Assembly (NCBI RefSeq): GCF_014642635.1
Contig: NZ_BMIQ01000003.1
Location: 497,255-561,254, forward strand
Direction: 5' to 3'
From: Aureimonas endophytica
GTDB taxonomy: Bacteria > Pseudomonadota > Alphaproteobacteria > Rhizobiales > Rhizobiaceae
DNA length: 64,000 bases
In this document: one piece after another, positions 35,434 through 45,113 of the stretch
How the letters are laid out: each line of letters begins with the position of its first letter
How positions within the stretch are numbered: the stretch's first letter is position 1
The notes under the pieces: generated by a model
What the model was told of the DNA's origin: nothing
What the model saw: the letters and a program-made list of their open reading frames with translations, nothing else
The model's database searches: none
Program-made: the position numbers and the translations under genes

Positions 35434-35477
35434 GGCGGCTTCCGTTCGGTGCCGAGGCGATCGCTCCGAACGCCGCC
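35434..35477. terminator. Bidirectional terminator-like stem-loop
   Basis: GGCGG and CGTTCGG (35434-35449) pair with CCGAACG and CCGCC (35466-35477), with a short bulge on the left arm. It lies between the convergent MCP and BKACE genes, so it could stop transcription from both sides. Confidence 0.45.
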
Positions 35478-35501
35478 CGTCCCGATCTCAGGCAGACGTG
35501 A

Positions 35502-36314
35502 TCAGCGCGATCTCGCGGCGAGCTCGACACCGAGCCCCCGGAGCGACGACGAGACGGTCGAGACCAGTTCCGCGTTGTCGGCGGCCATGCGGCCGTCGGG
35601 GAGCCAGAGATTGTTCTCGAACCCGACACGGACATGCCCGCCAAGAAGCGCCGCGGCCGTGACGCAGGCCGCTTCGTGGCGACCGAAGGCGCAGACGCTC
35701 CAATGTTCGAAGCGCGGCATCTCGGAGGCGAGGAATGGCAGGAGATCCGCCGGGGTCGAGGTCTGGTTCGCGCTGTAGCGCCCGAGAACGTAAAGGACGG
35801 AAAGGCGTTCGAACGGGATGAGGCCTCGACGTCGCATGTCCTGCAGACGCACCGCCTCGTCCGGAGCGTAGAGGATGATCTGCGGATCGACCCTTTCCCG
35901 CGCCGCCCAGGCCAGGAGATCGGCGAAAGCGCGTTCCTCGCTGGAGTCCGGCACGAGTTCGCGAAGGGCCAGCGACACCGCCTCCGGGCGGACGGCGCGC
36001 ACCACATCCCTCTGCGCGGCGGGCGTGTAGAGGCCGAGCGCCTCGCTGGTGATCTGGATCGCCATGCGATCGCCGACCGCGCGACGGATCGCCGCGATGG
36101 CCGCGCGATAGGCGTCGGCGTCGAGAAGATGCGTGCCGTCCGGCTTGCGGACATGGACATGGATCATCCCCGCCCCCGCTTCCAGGCAGGTCGCCGCCGT
36201 GCGGGCGAGTTCGGCCGGCGTCAGGGGGATCGCGGGATGATCGGCCTTCGTGCGCCGACCGCCATTGGGGGCGACCGCGATGCTGACGGCATGGGGGAAG
36301 GGGTCGGCGCTCAT
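35502..36314 (-). CDS. BKACE-family (DUF849) beta-keto acid cleavage enzyme
   Basis: A 270-residue TIM-barrel enzyme of the 3-keto-5-aminohexanoate cleavage family, which condenses a beta-keto acid with acetyl-CoA to give acetoacetate and a CoA ester. The start motif AVAPNGGRRTKADHPAIPLT, the metal-binding pair His52/His54 in MIHVHVRKPDG, ITSEALG and GGHVRVGFENNLWLPDG are present. The ATG at 36314 gives a family-typical length. It is divergent from an RpiR regulator and an aminotransferase gene, so it likely processes the keto acid made by that transaminase. The exact keto acid is unknown. Confidence 0.88.
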   Translation of the reverse strand: MSADPFPHAVSIAVAPNGGRRTKADHPAIPLTPAELARTAATCLEAGAGMIHVHVRKPDGTHLLDADAYRAAIAAIRRAVGDRMAIQITSEALGLYTPAAQRDVVRAVRPEAVSLALRELVPDSSEERAFADLLAWAARERVDPQIILYAPDEAVRLQDMRRRGLIPFERLSVLYVLGRYSANQTSTPADLLPFLASEMPRFEHWSVCAFGRHEAACVTAAALLGGHVRVGFENNLWLPDGRMAADNAELVSTVSSSLRGLGVELAARSR

Positions 36315-36360
36315 CGGGTCGTCCCGGCTTAATGATCCAATTGCATCTATATTACATTTC

Positions 36361-36378
36361 TTGAAACGATCGTTGCAA
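36361..36378. promoter_or_regulatory. 18-bp palindrome, candidate RpiR operator
   Basis: TTGAAACGATCGTTGCAA is a palindrome with 8 of 9 base pairs matching, centred on ACGATCGT. It sits midway between the divergent BKACE and RpiR starts, 29 bases before the RpiR ATG, so one bound repressor could control both directions. Confidence 0.6.
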
Positions 36379-36407
36379 CAGCCTTCGCATCGACCTATGC
36401 TTTCCTC

Positions 36408-37298
36408 ATGGAGCAGAGCCCCCTCACCGATCGCATTCTGAAAGGTTTCGAGGCGATGTCGTCGCAGCTTCAGGCGGCGGCGCGCCATGTGCTCGATCAT
36501 CCGCGCGACGTCGCGCTCCTCTCCATGCGCGAGCAGGCGCGCCGTGCCGGTGTCCAGCCGGCGACGATGACGCGGCTCGCCAAGCATCTCGGCTTCGAGG
36601 GCTTCGAGGAGATCCGCGCCCTTCATGCCGATGTCCTGCGGGAGCGCGATCTCGGCTTTGCCGGCAAGGCCGGGGCGCAAGTCACCAGCCAGAAGCAGCA
36701 TGGCGACAAGGCGCTGGCCGGCGAGATGCTGCGCTCCGCCGCCAGCCAGATCGAACGCCTCGGCCAGGATCGAACGCTCGAACGGATCGTCGCGGCGGCC
36801 GAGACTCTGGCCTCCGCCCGCCGCGTCTACAGCCTCGGCCTGCGCTCCAGCCATCCGGTGGCCTGGCACCTGCACTACGTCCTGACGCTGCTCGGCGAAC
36901 GGTCGATCCTGCTCGACGGAATCGCCGGGACCGGAGCCGACGGGCTGGCGACGGCAACCGGTGAGGACGTGCTCTTCGTGGCCAGCGTGGCGCCCTATAC
37001 GCGCCTCAGCGTCGAACTCGCCGAGCATGCCGCCGCGCTTGGATTGCGGGTCGTCGCCGTCACGGACAGCGCGGTCGCGCCGCTGGCGCAGATGGCGGCC
37101 CAGGCCGTCATCGTGCCGACCGACACCCCGTCCTTCTTCCACACCATGACGCCGGCCTTCCTCGTCGCCGAAATCCTCGCCACGCTGATCGCGGGAAAGG
37201 CCGAGGAGGGCGCCCTGGAGGCGCTGCGGCGCATGGACGGCCATCTCGCCGCCCTCGACACCCATCTCAAGCCTAGCCAGACCAGAAAACGGAAATGA
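36408..37298 (+). CDS. RpiR/MurR-family regulator (first)
   Basis: A 296-residue regulator. The N-terminal helix-turn-helix (SMREQARRAGVQPATMTRLAKHLGFEGFEE) is the RpiR type. The C-terminal SIS domain runs from about residue 125 (RVYSLGLRSSHPVAWHLHYV) with VLFVASVAPYTRLSVELAEHA as the ligand-binding segment. It overlaps the aminotransferase by 4 bases (ATGA) and faces the BKACE gene. SIS domains usually bind phosphosugars or related acids; here the genes point to an amino or keto acid. Confidence 0.9.
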   Translation: MEQSPLTDRILKGFEAMSSQLQAAARHVLDHPRDVALLSMREQARRAGVQPATMTRLAKHLGFEGFEEIRALHADVLRERDLGFAGKAGAQVTSQKQHGDKALAGEMLRSAASQIERLGQDRTLERIVAAAETLASARRVYSLGLRSSHPVAWHLHYVLTLLGERSILLDGIAGTGADGLATATGEDVLFVASVAPYTRLSVELAEHAAALGLRVVAVTDSAVAPLAQMAAQAVIVPTDTPSFFHTMTPAFLVAEILATLIAGKAEEGALEALRRMDGHLAALDTHLKPSQTRKRK

Positions 37299-38620
37299 CC
37301 CATATCCTTCATCGCGCCGCCAATGCCGCCATGCCCGTCGCCGTCGGTGGGCGCGGCATCGAACTCTTCGACCGCGACGGCCGGAGCTATATCGATGCCT
37401 CGGGCGGCGCGGCGGTCTCCTGCCTCGGCCACGGCCACCCGGATGTCCTCGCCGCGCTGCACGCGCAGCTTGACCGGATGGCCTATGCCCATACCGGGTT
37501 CTTCACGACCGAGGTCGCCGAGCGCCTCGCCGACCGGCTGGTGGCGGACGCGCCTGCCGGGCTCGACCACGTCTATCTCGTCAGCGGCGGCTCCGAGGCG
37601 GTCGAAGCCGCGCTGAAGATGGCGCGACAATATTTCGTGGAGATCGGACAACCGCAGCGTCGGCACGTCATCGCTCGCCGGCAGAGCTATCACGGCAACA
37701 CGCTGGGGGCGCTGGCGACAGGCGGCAACGAGTGGCGCCGGTCGCAGTTCAGACCGCTCCTGATCGAGACGCATCATATCGACGCCTGCTACGAGTATCG
37801 CCTCCGCGAGACGGGCGAGAGCGAGGCGGAGTATGCCGCGCGCGCCGCAGGCCAGCTCGAGGCGACGATTCTCGAACTCGGTCCCGATCGCGTCATCGCC
37901 TTCGTGGCGGAGACCGTGGTCGGGGCGACGGCGGGCGCGGTGCCGCCCGTCGGCGACTATTTCAAGCGCATCCGCGAGATCTGCGACCGCCATGGCGTGC
38001 TCCTGATCCTCGACGAGGTGATGTGCGGCATGGGCCGCACCGGCACGCTGCATGCTTGCGAGCAGGACGGCATCGCACCCGACCTGATGACGATCGCCAA
38101 GGGTCTCGGCGGCGGCTACCAGCCGGTCGGCGCGGTGCTGCTCTCGGGCCGCATCTTCGAGTCCTTCTCCAAGGGCTCCGGCTTCTTCCAGCATGGCCAC
38201 ACCTATATGGGCCATCCGATGGCCGCCGCCGCCGGCCTCGCGGTGCAGGAGGTCATTCGCCGCGACGGGCTTCTGGCCAATGTCGTCGCCATGGGCGAGC
38301 ACCTGCGCGCCCGGCTGGAGCAGCGCTTCGGCAACCATCCGCATGTCGGCGACATTCGCGGACGCGGCCTGTTCCAGGGCGTCGAACTCGTGGCGGATCG
38401 CCTGACCAAGGCGTCCTTCGACCCGAAAAGCAGGCTGAACGCCGCGATCAAGCGCGAGGCGATGGCGCGTGGGCTGATGGTCTATCCGATGGGCGGCACG
38501 ATCGACGGTGTCCGGGGCGACCATGTGCTACTTGCCCCGCCCTTCATCATCGAACGGCATCAGGTGGACGACGTGGTCGAGCGCTTGGGCGAGGCGATCG
38601 ACGCGGCGCTCGCAGCCTGA
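37295..38620 (+). CDS. Class III (PLP) aminotransferase
   Basis: A 441-residue omega-type aminotransferase. The PLP lysine is Lys269 in MTIAKGLGGGYQPVGAVL, and the preceding LILDEVMCGMGRTG holds the cofactor-binding Asp. SGGSEAVEAALKMARQY forms the phosphate-binding part. It is coupled to the RpiR regulator gene by ATGA overlap. It would convert an amine or beta/gamma-amino acid to an aldehyde or keto acid that the divergent BKACE enzyme could cleave. Substrate specificity is not visible. Confidence 0.92.
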   Translation: MTHILHRAANAAMPVAVGGRGIELFDRDGRSYIDASGGAAVSCLGHGHPDVLAALHAQLDRMAYAHTGFFTTEVAERLADRLVADAPAGLDHVYLVSGGSEAVEAALKMARQYFVEIGQPQRRHVIARRQSYHGNTLGALATGGNEWRRSQFRPLLIETHHIDACYEYRLRETGESEAEYAARAAGQLEATILELGPDRVIAFVAETVVGATAGAVPPVGDYFKRIREICDRHGVLLILDEVMCGMGRTGTLHACEQDGIAPDLMTIAKGLGGGYQPVGAVLLSGRIFESFSKGSGFFQHGHTYMGHPMAAAAGLAVQEVIRRDGLLANVVAMGEHLRARLEQRFGNHPHVGDIRGRGLFQGVELVADRLTKASFDPKSRLNAAIKREAMARGLMVYPMGGTIDGVRGDHVLLAPPFIIERHQVDDVVERLGEAIDAALAA

Positions 38621-38648
38621 GGCGCGGCATAGGGGTGCCAGGGGCCCG

Positions 38649-38680
38649 TCGTCCCTGTCCCTATCGCTGGGTAGGGACGA
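38649..38680 (+). terminator. Stem-loop after the aminotransferase gene
   Basis: TCGTCCCT pairs perfectly with AGGGACGA around a 16-base loop, 29 bases after the stop. There is no T-run. It separates the aminotransferase unit from the following importer promoter. Confidence 0.45.
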
Positions 38681-38725
38681 GCAGAGCCTAGATCGTCACC
38701 GCATTGCACAACAACTCACCAGCAA

Positions 38726-38778
38726 ATGCGCAAATTTTCATGGCGACAACTTCGATATAGCATTCTAGATTTGCGCAT
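38726..38778. promoter_or_regulatory. Paired 10-bp inverted sites bracketing the importer promoter
   Basis: ATGCGCAAAT (38726-38735) and its exact reverse complement ATTTGCGCAT (38769-38778) are 43 bases apart centre to centre, close to four helical turns. A TATAGC at 38756 between them may be the -10 element. The arrangement suits cooperative repressor binding or a small loop. The second RpiR regulator, last gene of this operon, is the natural candidate. Confidence 0.6.
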
Positions 38779-38828
38779 AGTCGCCACCGACGGACGGGGC
38801 GCTGGCTCTTCCAACCAGGAGAACGATC

Positions 38829-39575
38829 ATGCGCAGGTTTGGAATTCTCGCCTCGATGGCGCTCGCCGCAGCCCTTCTCGTCCAGGCTCCGGCCCGCGCC
38901 GAGGATCTGGTGGTGGCGACCGACACGGCCTTCGTGCCCTTCGAGTTCAAGCAGGGGGACACCTATGTCGGCTTCGACATCGACCTCTGGGACGCGGTGG
39001 CCAAGGACATCGGCGTCACCTATCGCCTCCAGCCGATGGACTTCAACGGCATCATCCCGGCGCTCCAGACCAGGCAGGTCGATGTCGGCCTTGCCGGCAT
39101 CACCATCAAGGAAGAGCGCAAGAAGGCCGTCGACTTCTCGGACGGCTATTACGACAGCGGCTTCCTCCTGATGGTGCCCGAGGCCTCGACGATCAAGGGC
39201 GTCGGCGATCTCGCCGGCAAGACGGTCGCGATCAAGACCGGAACCTCGGCTGCCGACTACGCCAAGGAGCACTTCAAGGGCGCCGAGCTTCGCCAGTTCC
39301 CCAATGTCGACAACGCCTATCTCGAAGTCATGACGGGCAATGCCGACGCGGCGATGCACGACACGCCGAACGTCCTCTACTACATCAAGACCAACGGCCA
39401 GGGTAAGGTGAAGACCGTCGGCGAGCAGATGATGGCCCAGCAATACGGCATGGCCTTTCCGAAAGGGAGCGAGCTCGTCGCTAAGGTCAACGCCTCGCTC
39501 GCCAAGCTGAAGGCCGACGGCACCTACGACGCCATCTACGTGAAGTGGTTCGGCGCCAAGCCGCCCAAGAGCTGA
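38829..39575 (+). CDS. Glutamine-type amino acid binding protein
   Basis: A 248-residue family 3 binding protein, strongly GlnH-like. The signal peptide is [20 protein letters not shown] with cleavage near ARAED. The mature start is [20 protein letters not shown], followed by [15 protein letters not shown] and the ligand-contact stretch [20 protein letters not shown]. It heads the importer operon. Family members bind Gln, Glu or related amino acids, but the ligand may be an N-acylated derivative given the neighbouring hydrolase. Confidence 0.92.
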   Translation: MRRFGILASMALAAALLVQAPARAEDLVVATDTAFVPFEFKQGDTYVGFDIDLWDAVAKDIGVTYRLQPMDFNGIIPALQTRQVDVGLAGITIKEERKKAVDFSDGYYDSGFLLMVPEASTIKGVGDLAGKTVAIKTGTSAADYAKEHFKGAELRQFPNVDNAYLEVMTGNADAAMHDTPNVLYYIKTNGQGKVKTVGEQMMAQQYGMAFPKGSELVAKVNASLAKLKADGTYDAIYVKWFGAKPPKS

Positions 39576-39591
39576 TCCCACCTTTCTTCGA

Positions 39592-39621
39592 GCCGCGCCG
39601 GCCCTCCACGCCCGGCGCGGC
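39592..39621 (+). terminator. Perfect 10-bp stem-loop between binding-protein and permease genes
   Basis: GCCGCGCCGG pairs with CCGGCGCGGC around a 10-base loop, 16 bases after the binding-protein stop. Like the hairpin at 23852-23877 it is intra-operonic and without a T-run, and probably raises the ratio of binding protein to membrane parts. Confidence 0.65.
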
Positions 39622-39645
39622 GTCTCCTGCAGGGAGCGGTTCTCC

Positions 39646-40298
39646 ATGGAATTCGATTGGTCCGTGATCGGATCGGCGATGCCGGAACTTCTTCGCGGTG
39701 CCCGGCTCACCATCCTCATCGCGCTGGCGGGTCTCGCCGGCGGGCTTCTCATCGGCCTTCTCGCCGGACTCATGCGCGCCTATGGCAACGCGGTCCTCAA
39801 CGCGATCGCCTTCGTCTATGTGGAGCTGATCCGCGGCACGCCCATCATCGTCCAAGTGATGTTCATCTACTTCGCGCTGCCCTTGCTGCTCGAAGTGCGG
39901 ATCAACCCGCTGACCGCCGCCATCTCGGCGATCGTCATCAATGCGGGCGCCTATATCGCCGAGATCGTGCGGGGAGCCTTCCTGTCGGTCCACAAGGGCC
40001 TGCGCGAGGCGGGGCTGGCCCTGGGCCTGCCCTTCTGGAAGGTCCTCCTCTATGTTGTCGGCCCCCTCGCCTTCCGGCGCATGATCCCGGCGCTCGGCAA
40101 CCAGTTCATCGTCAGCCTGAAGGACACCTCGCTGTTCATCGTCATCGGCGTCGGTGAACTCACCCGGCAGGGCCAGGAGATCATGGCGTCCAACTTCCGG
40201 GCGGTCGAGATCTGGACGGCGGTCGCGTTCCTCTACCTCGTCATGACCGGCGTCCTGACGATCGTTCTTCGCCTCACCGAGAAGAGGATGCGGATCCT

Positions 40299-40302
<4 letters not shown>
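39646..40302 (+). CDS. Amino acid ABC transporter permease (GlnP type)
   Basis: A 218-residue permease with the GlnP-like opening ([20 protein letters not shown]), [20 protein letters not shown] and the EAA loop [20 protein letters not shown]. Its stop overlaps the ATPase start by 4 bases (GTGA). Confidence 0.93.
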
Positions 40303-41016
<714 letters not shown>

Positions 41017-41027
<11 letters not shown>

Positions 41028-42063
41028 GCCCCGGGATCGACTCCACCTGATCGAAGCGGCGGGCTCTCCGCGTGAGATCGGCCAGCAGCTCGGACGGTTC
41101 GGCGCCGGCGCCGTCCACGGCCATCTGATCGGCACGCGCGCCTGGGCGACGATCACGGCGCATGCGGCGGACGAGCGCCTCCGGGGCATGGCCGAGATCG
41201 TCCGCGTCCGCTTTCCGTCGATCCAGGCCGAACTCGAAGGTCTCGCCGAGGGGCTCGGCCTCCCCTTCGCGGAAGTCTTCGCCTGGAACTGCCGGGGCGA
41301 TATCTCCGCCATGGCGCCGGACGGCTGCACCACGGTGCAGGTGCCGGGTCCGCGCATCACCATCGCCCATAACGAGGACGGCGACCCCGGCTTTCGCGGG
41401 GCCTGCGCTCTCCTGCGGACCCGTCCCGCCGAAGGCATCGGCTTCACCGCCTTCGTCTATCCCGGCTCCATTCCCGGCCACACCTTCGCGGCGACCGACG
41501 CCGGGCTGGTGCAGACGGTCAACAATATCCGCTCGCGGGCGCCGGGCGACGGCCTGCCGCGCATGGTCCTGACCCGCGCCGTCCTCGACTGCGCCAGCCT
41601 CGACGCGGCGGTTGCGCTGGTGCGGGACGCGCCCCGAGCCGGCGCCTTCCACCTGACGCTGGCGCAGGCGGGCGACCCGCGTCTCTTGGGCGTCGAGTTC
41701 ACCGGCGCCCGCTGCTCGGTGACGCGGATCGAGGCGCCGGCGCTCCATGCCAACCATCTCGTCCATGCCGCCATGCGGGACGAACCGCAGATCGTGACGG
41801 ACTCCTCCGGCTCGCGCCAGATTCGTGGCGACGAACTGGTGGCCGAGGGCATCGCTGCCCGCGATCCGCTCGCCACGCTCCGCGATACCGGCGGCGAGGG
41901 CTTGCCTATCCGCCGCGACGACCCGCATGATCCGGACGACGAGAACACGCTGGCGACCGCCCTCTTCACGATCGAGGACGGACGGCTCGACGGGTCGGTC
42001 CATGACGGATCGGGCGAGCTGGCGCGGTTCCACTGGCGAGGGTCCCGATCGGCGGCGGCATGA
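41017..42063 (+). CDS. C45-type Ntn-hydrolase (acyltransferase/amidase family)
   Basis: A 348-residue protein related to acyl-CoA:6-aminopenicillanate acyltransferase (peptidase family C45). The self-cleavage site is APDGCTTVQVPG: Gly103-Cys104, where Cys becomes the new N-terminal nucleophile. Supporting family motifs are IGQQLGRFGAG near the N-terminus, IAHNEDGDPGF, and QTVNNIRSRAPGDGLPR. There is no signal peptide, so it acts in the cytoplasm on what the importer brings in. It is translationally linked to the ATPase and to the second RpiR gene. It probably hydrolyses an amide bond of an N-acyl amino acid or similar compound. Confidence 0.84.
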
Positions 42064-42995
42064 AGCATGAGGACGACGGCGGTGCGGCGATCTCCCCTGG
42101 AGAGCCGCCCCGCACCATCGAGGCGCTGCGCGCCTTGACGCTCGACATCGGACGCGACGGCGCCTCCGTATCGCTTGGGCTCAAGGCGCACGGCGTCCTC
42201 GCCAAGCTGGTCGACATGCCCGAGCAGGCCGCCGTGCGTTCGATCTCCGAACTCGGGCTCCTGCTCGGCGTCAACGCGTCGACCCTCACCCGCCTCGCCA
42301 AGCGCCTCGGCTTCGCCGGCTTTTCCGACTTCCAGAGCGTGTTCCGCGAGGCCATCGCCGACGACAAGCGCTACTTCTACAGCCGGCAGGTCGGCCGCCT
42401 CCTGAAAGCTGAGAAAGGCCCGGTCGCCGAGATCGAGCCCTTCGAGCGCCTCGCCGGCGAAACGGCGGCCAACGTCCAGAGCTTCCTCGCCCAGCTCGAT
42501 CCCGCGACACTCGACGCGGCGGCCAAGCTGCTCGCCACGGCGCGCCGCGTGCGGTTCCATGGCATCCGGCAGTTCCACTCGCTCGCGAGCTTCCTCACCT
42601 ATGGGCTCGGCATGCTGCGCGGCGACGTCGCGCTTCTCGACGCGCCGCGCCTCGGCGTCGCCGAGGCCCTGTCCCAGCTCGCCCCCGGAGATGTGGTGGT
42701 CGTCGCGAGCTGCGCCCCTTACACGCGCAGCGTGGCGAAGGTCTCCGAGATCGCCTCATCCTGCGGCCTCGAGGTGATCGCGATCACCGACACCCGGTCC
42801 TCGCCGCTGGCCGCGCCGGCGCGGCACGCCTTCTTCATTCCCCACGCCAGCAGTTTCTATTCCAACTCGATGGCGGCCTACGTCGTCTTCGCCGAAGGGC
42901 TCCTCAACCTCGTCGCTCGCGAACTGGGCGACGACGCGGCCACGGCATTGGCCGAGCGGGAGAGGCTCATCGCGGAGATGAACGTCGAGATGTAA
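42060..42995 (+). CDS. RpiR/MurR-family regulator (second)
   Basis: A 311-residue RpiR regulator with helix-turn-helix (ISELGLLLGVNASTLTRLAKRLGFAGFSDF) and SIS domain (RVRFHGIRQFHSLASFLTYG and VVVASCAPYTRSVAKVSEIA). It overlaps the C45 gene by 4 bases and is the last gene of the operon. It resembles the first RpiR protein in layout, including the CAPYTRSV/VAPYTRLS segment, but the two differ enough to bind distinct sites. Autoregulation through the 38726/38769 sites is likely. Confidence 0.9.
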   Translation: MKHEDDGGAAISPGEPPRTIEALRALTLDIGRDGASVSLGLKAHGVLAKLVDMPEQAAVRSISELGLLLGVNASTLTRLAKRLGFAGFSDFQSVFREAIADDKRYFYSRQVGRLLKAEKGPVAEIEPFERLAGETAANVQSFLAQLDPATLDAAAKLLATARRVRFHGIRQFHSLASFLTYGLGMLRGDVALLDAPRLGVAEALSQLAPGDVVVVASCAPYTRSVAKVSEIASSCGLEVIAITDTRSSPLAAPARHAFFIPHASSFYSNSMAAYVVFAEGLLNLVARELGDDAATALAERERLIAEMNVEM

Positions 42996-43218
42996 ATCTC
43001 GATATGCTGGCAACGATCCGTAAGGTTGATCAATGCCTCGTGGCACCTCGAGACAGGTTGTCGACCAGCGGCCGGAACCGGAAAGTCGAGGTGCTCGAAA
43101 CCGTTGGATAAGGCCGCGAATGCGTGATGCGGGTCGACGGCGGGAACGATGCCCCGGCGTCACGGGTCCTGATGGCTTCAAGCGGCTGAGCGGCGCTCCC
43201 TCGCTTTCGAATCTCGCG

Positions 43219-44130
43219 TCAGATCCGATAAAACCGCTCCGCATTGCCGCGCAGCACGGCGATGCGTTCTTCGGTCGTCAGGTCGGCAACCGTTTCGCGG
43301 ATCGCTGCGGCGATGCGAGCGGGCGGCGCGAACAGACTGTCCACCGGTAGGTTCGTGCCGACCATCGTGCGCTGCGCGCCGAAGCAGTCCAATGCATGGC
43401 GGAGCAGCGGTCCGAGATCGTCGATCGTCCAGGCAGGACGGCCGAGCCCGAAGCCGCTGAGCTTCACGCTCACGTTCGGCGCCTCGGCGAGACGCGCCAG
43501 CGCCGTGCGCCATCCGGCAAGACCTTCCGCGCCGCCATCGATCGGCATGCCGAAATGATCGAGCACGATGGCGGTGTCGGGAAAGGCGCGCGCCAAAGCC
43601 AGCGCCATGTCCATCTGCGGCCAGTATATCTGGAGATCGAAGCTGAGGCCGAGAGGCGCAAGCCGCGCGAAACCGGCTCGCCAGGCCGGGCTCGCCATCA
43701 GGTCGTAGCGGGGAGCGGAGCGCAGGCGCGGCTCCTCGTGCCAGTTCAGGATCTGGCGGATGCCGCGAACTCGCGGAAAGGCGGCGTGGGCTTCCAGAAG
43801 CTGTCCGACATCCGGAGCACCGAGATCGGCATAGGCGACGATGGCGTCCGGCAGCCCCTCGGTCTCGCCGAGATGCGAGAGCCAGCGCGTCTCGTCCAGC
43901 GGGTCCGCCGGATTGCGTCCGTTCTGGACATGCACAGCCTTGATGACGCGAAGTCCTTCGATGTCGCGCCGATAGTCGGCGGGTAGATAGCTCCGCCGGA
44001 TCGGCGAAAGATCGCCTTCCAGCGGCTCCGGCCGGTCCGGATCGAGCCAGGGATAGGCCGCTTCGAGATCCTGGAAATGCTGGTGGGCATCGACGATGCT
44101 CCAGTCATCGATGAGGGTCTCAGCGCTCAT
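43219..44130 (-). CDS. Amidohydrolase-2 family protein (sugar lactonase-like, COG3618)
   Basis: A 303-residue metal-dependent TIM-barrel hydrolase. The first metal motif is VDAHQHFQDLEAAYPWLD, characteristic of L-fuconolactonase and related lactonases. VLDHFGMPIDGG and GTNLPVDSLFAPP provide the later ligands. The ATG at 44130 forms an ATGA overlap with the permease and is preferred over one six codons upstream. As the last gene of the sugar importer operon it likely opens a sugar lactone made by a dehydrogenase of the divergent gene set. Confidence 0.85.
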   Translation of the reverse strand: MSAETLIDDWSIVDAHQHFQDLEAAYPWLDPDRPEPLEGDLSPIRRSYLPADYRRDIEGLRVIKAVHVQNGRNPADPLDETRWLSHLGETEGLPDAIVAYADLGAPDVGQLLEAHAAFPRVRGIRQILNWHEEPRLRSAPRYDLMASPAWRAGFARLAPLGLSFDLQIYWPQMDMALALARAFPDTAIVLDHFGMPIDGGAEGLAGWRTALARLAEAPNVSVKLSGFGLGRPAWTIDDLGPLLRHALDCFGAQRTMVGTNLPVDSLFAPPARIAAAIRETVADLTTEERIAVLRGNAERFYRI

Positions 44131-45113
44131 CCCCGCTTGCGCGTCCACTGGTCGGCGAGAACGGCGAGGATCACGACGAGACCCGAGGCGACATATTGCC
44201 AGAAGGACGGCACGTTCATCAGCGTCAGCCCGTTCTGCAGGCCGCCGAGCGTCAGGGCGCCGACGAGCGAGCCCAGCGGATTGCCGACGCCGCCGAAGAG
44301 GCTCGCCCCGCCGATCACCGCCGAGCCGATGGCCTGGAGCTCGAAGCCGCTGCCGCCGATCGGCTCGGCCGCGCCGATGCGGGCGATGAGGATGAAGCCG
44401 GCAATGCTGGAGAGCAGGCTGGAGAGGGTGTAGACCGTGATCTTCACCCGCTCGATCCGCACGCCCGAAAGGCGCGCCGCTTCCTCGTTGCCGCCGATGG
44501 CGACGATCTGCTCGCCGAGCGCGGTGAAGCGCACGAGAAGAAAGGCCAGGATCGCGACGACGATCGCCAGGATCACCGGTGTCGGCACATCGAGAATGCG
44601 GCCGGCGAAGATTGCGCGGAATTCCTTGGGCAAGCCGTAGATCGGCTGGCCATCGACATAGATCAGCGCCGCGCCGCGATAGATCGAGAGCGTGCCGAGC
44701 GTCACGATGAAATCGGGAAGCTTGAGCTTGGCGATGAGCAGACCGTTCAGGAAGCCGCAGACGAGGCCGACCCCGAGACCGGCGGCGATGCCGATAACGG
44801 CACCATGCGACAGCATATCCGCCGCCACCATCGAGGACAGGCCGACCACCGAGCCGACCGACAGATCGATGCCGCGCGTCATGATGACGAGCGTCATGCC
44901 GACCGCGATCACCGCGTTGATCGAGGATTGCAGCATGATGTCGACGAGGTTCGACACCTGATAGAAGGTCGAGTTGAGGACTGAAAAGACGAGAAAGAGC
45001 GCGATGCAGCCGATAGCGACGCTCGCCTTGCGCAGCGACTCGCCCTGCCAGGCCGAGGACTTTTCGGGCCGAGCGGCGTTCGGGCGCGGAGTGACAGTGG
45101 TGGCGTCGGTCAA
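44127..45113 (-). CDS. Sugar ABC transporter permease (RbsC type)
   Basis: A 328-residue permease with eight or more hydrophobic segments. RbsC landmarks are VGMTLVIMTRGIDLSVGSVVG, TLGTLSIYRGAALIYVDGQP and the late loop GGNEEAARLSGVRIERVKI. FELQAIGSAVIGGASLFGG is the well-conserved C-terminal element. It overlaps the ATPase gene by 4 bases. Confidence 0.94.
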   Translation of the reverse strand: MTDATTVTPRPNAARPEKSSAWQGESLRKASVAIGCIALFLVFSVLNSTFYQVSNLVDIMLQSSINAVIAVGMTLVIMTRGIDLSVGSVVGLSSMVAADMLSHGAVIGIAAGLGVGLVCGFLNGLLIAKLKLPDFIVTLGTLSIYRGAALIYVDGQPIYGLPKEFRAIFAGRILDVPTPVILAIVVAILAFLLVRFTALGEQIVAIGGNEEAARLSGVRIERVKITVYTLSSLLSSIAGFILIARIGAAEPIGGSGFELQAIGSAVIGGASLFGGVGNPLGSLVGALTLGGLQNGLTLMNVPSFWQYVASGLVVILAVLADQWTRKRG

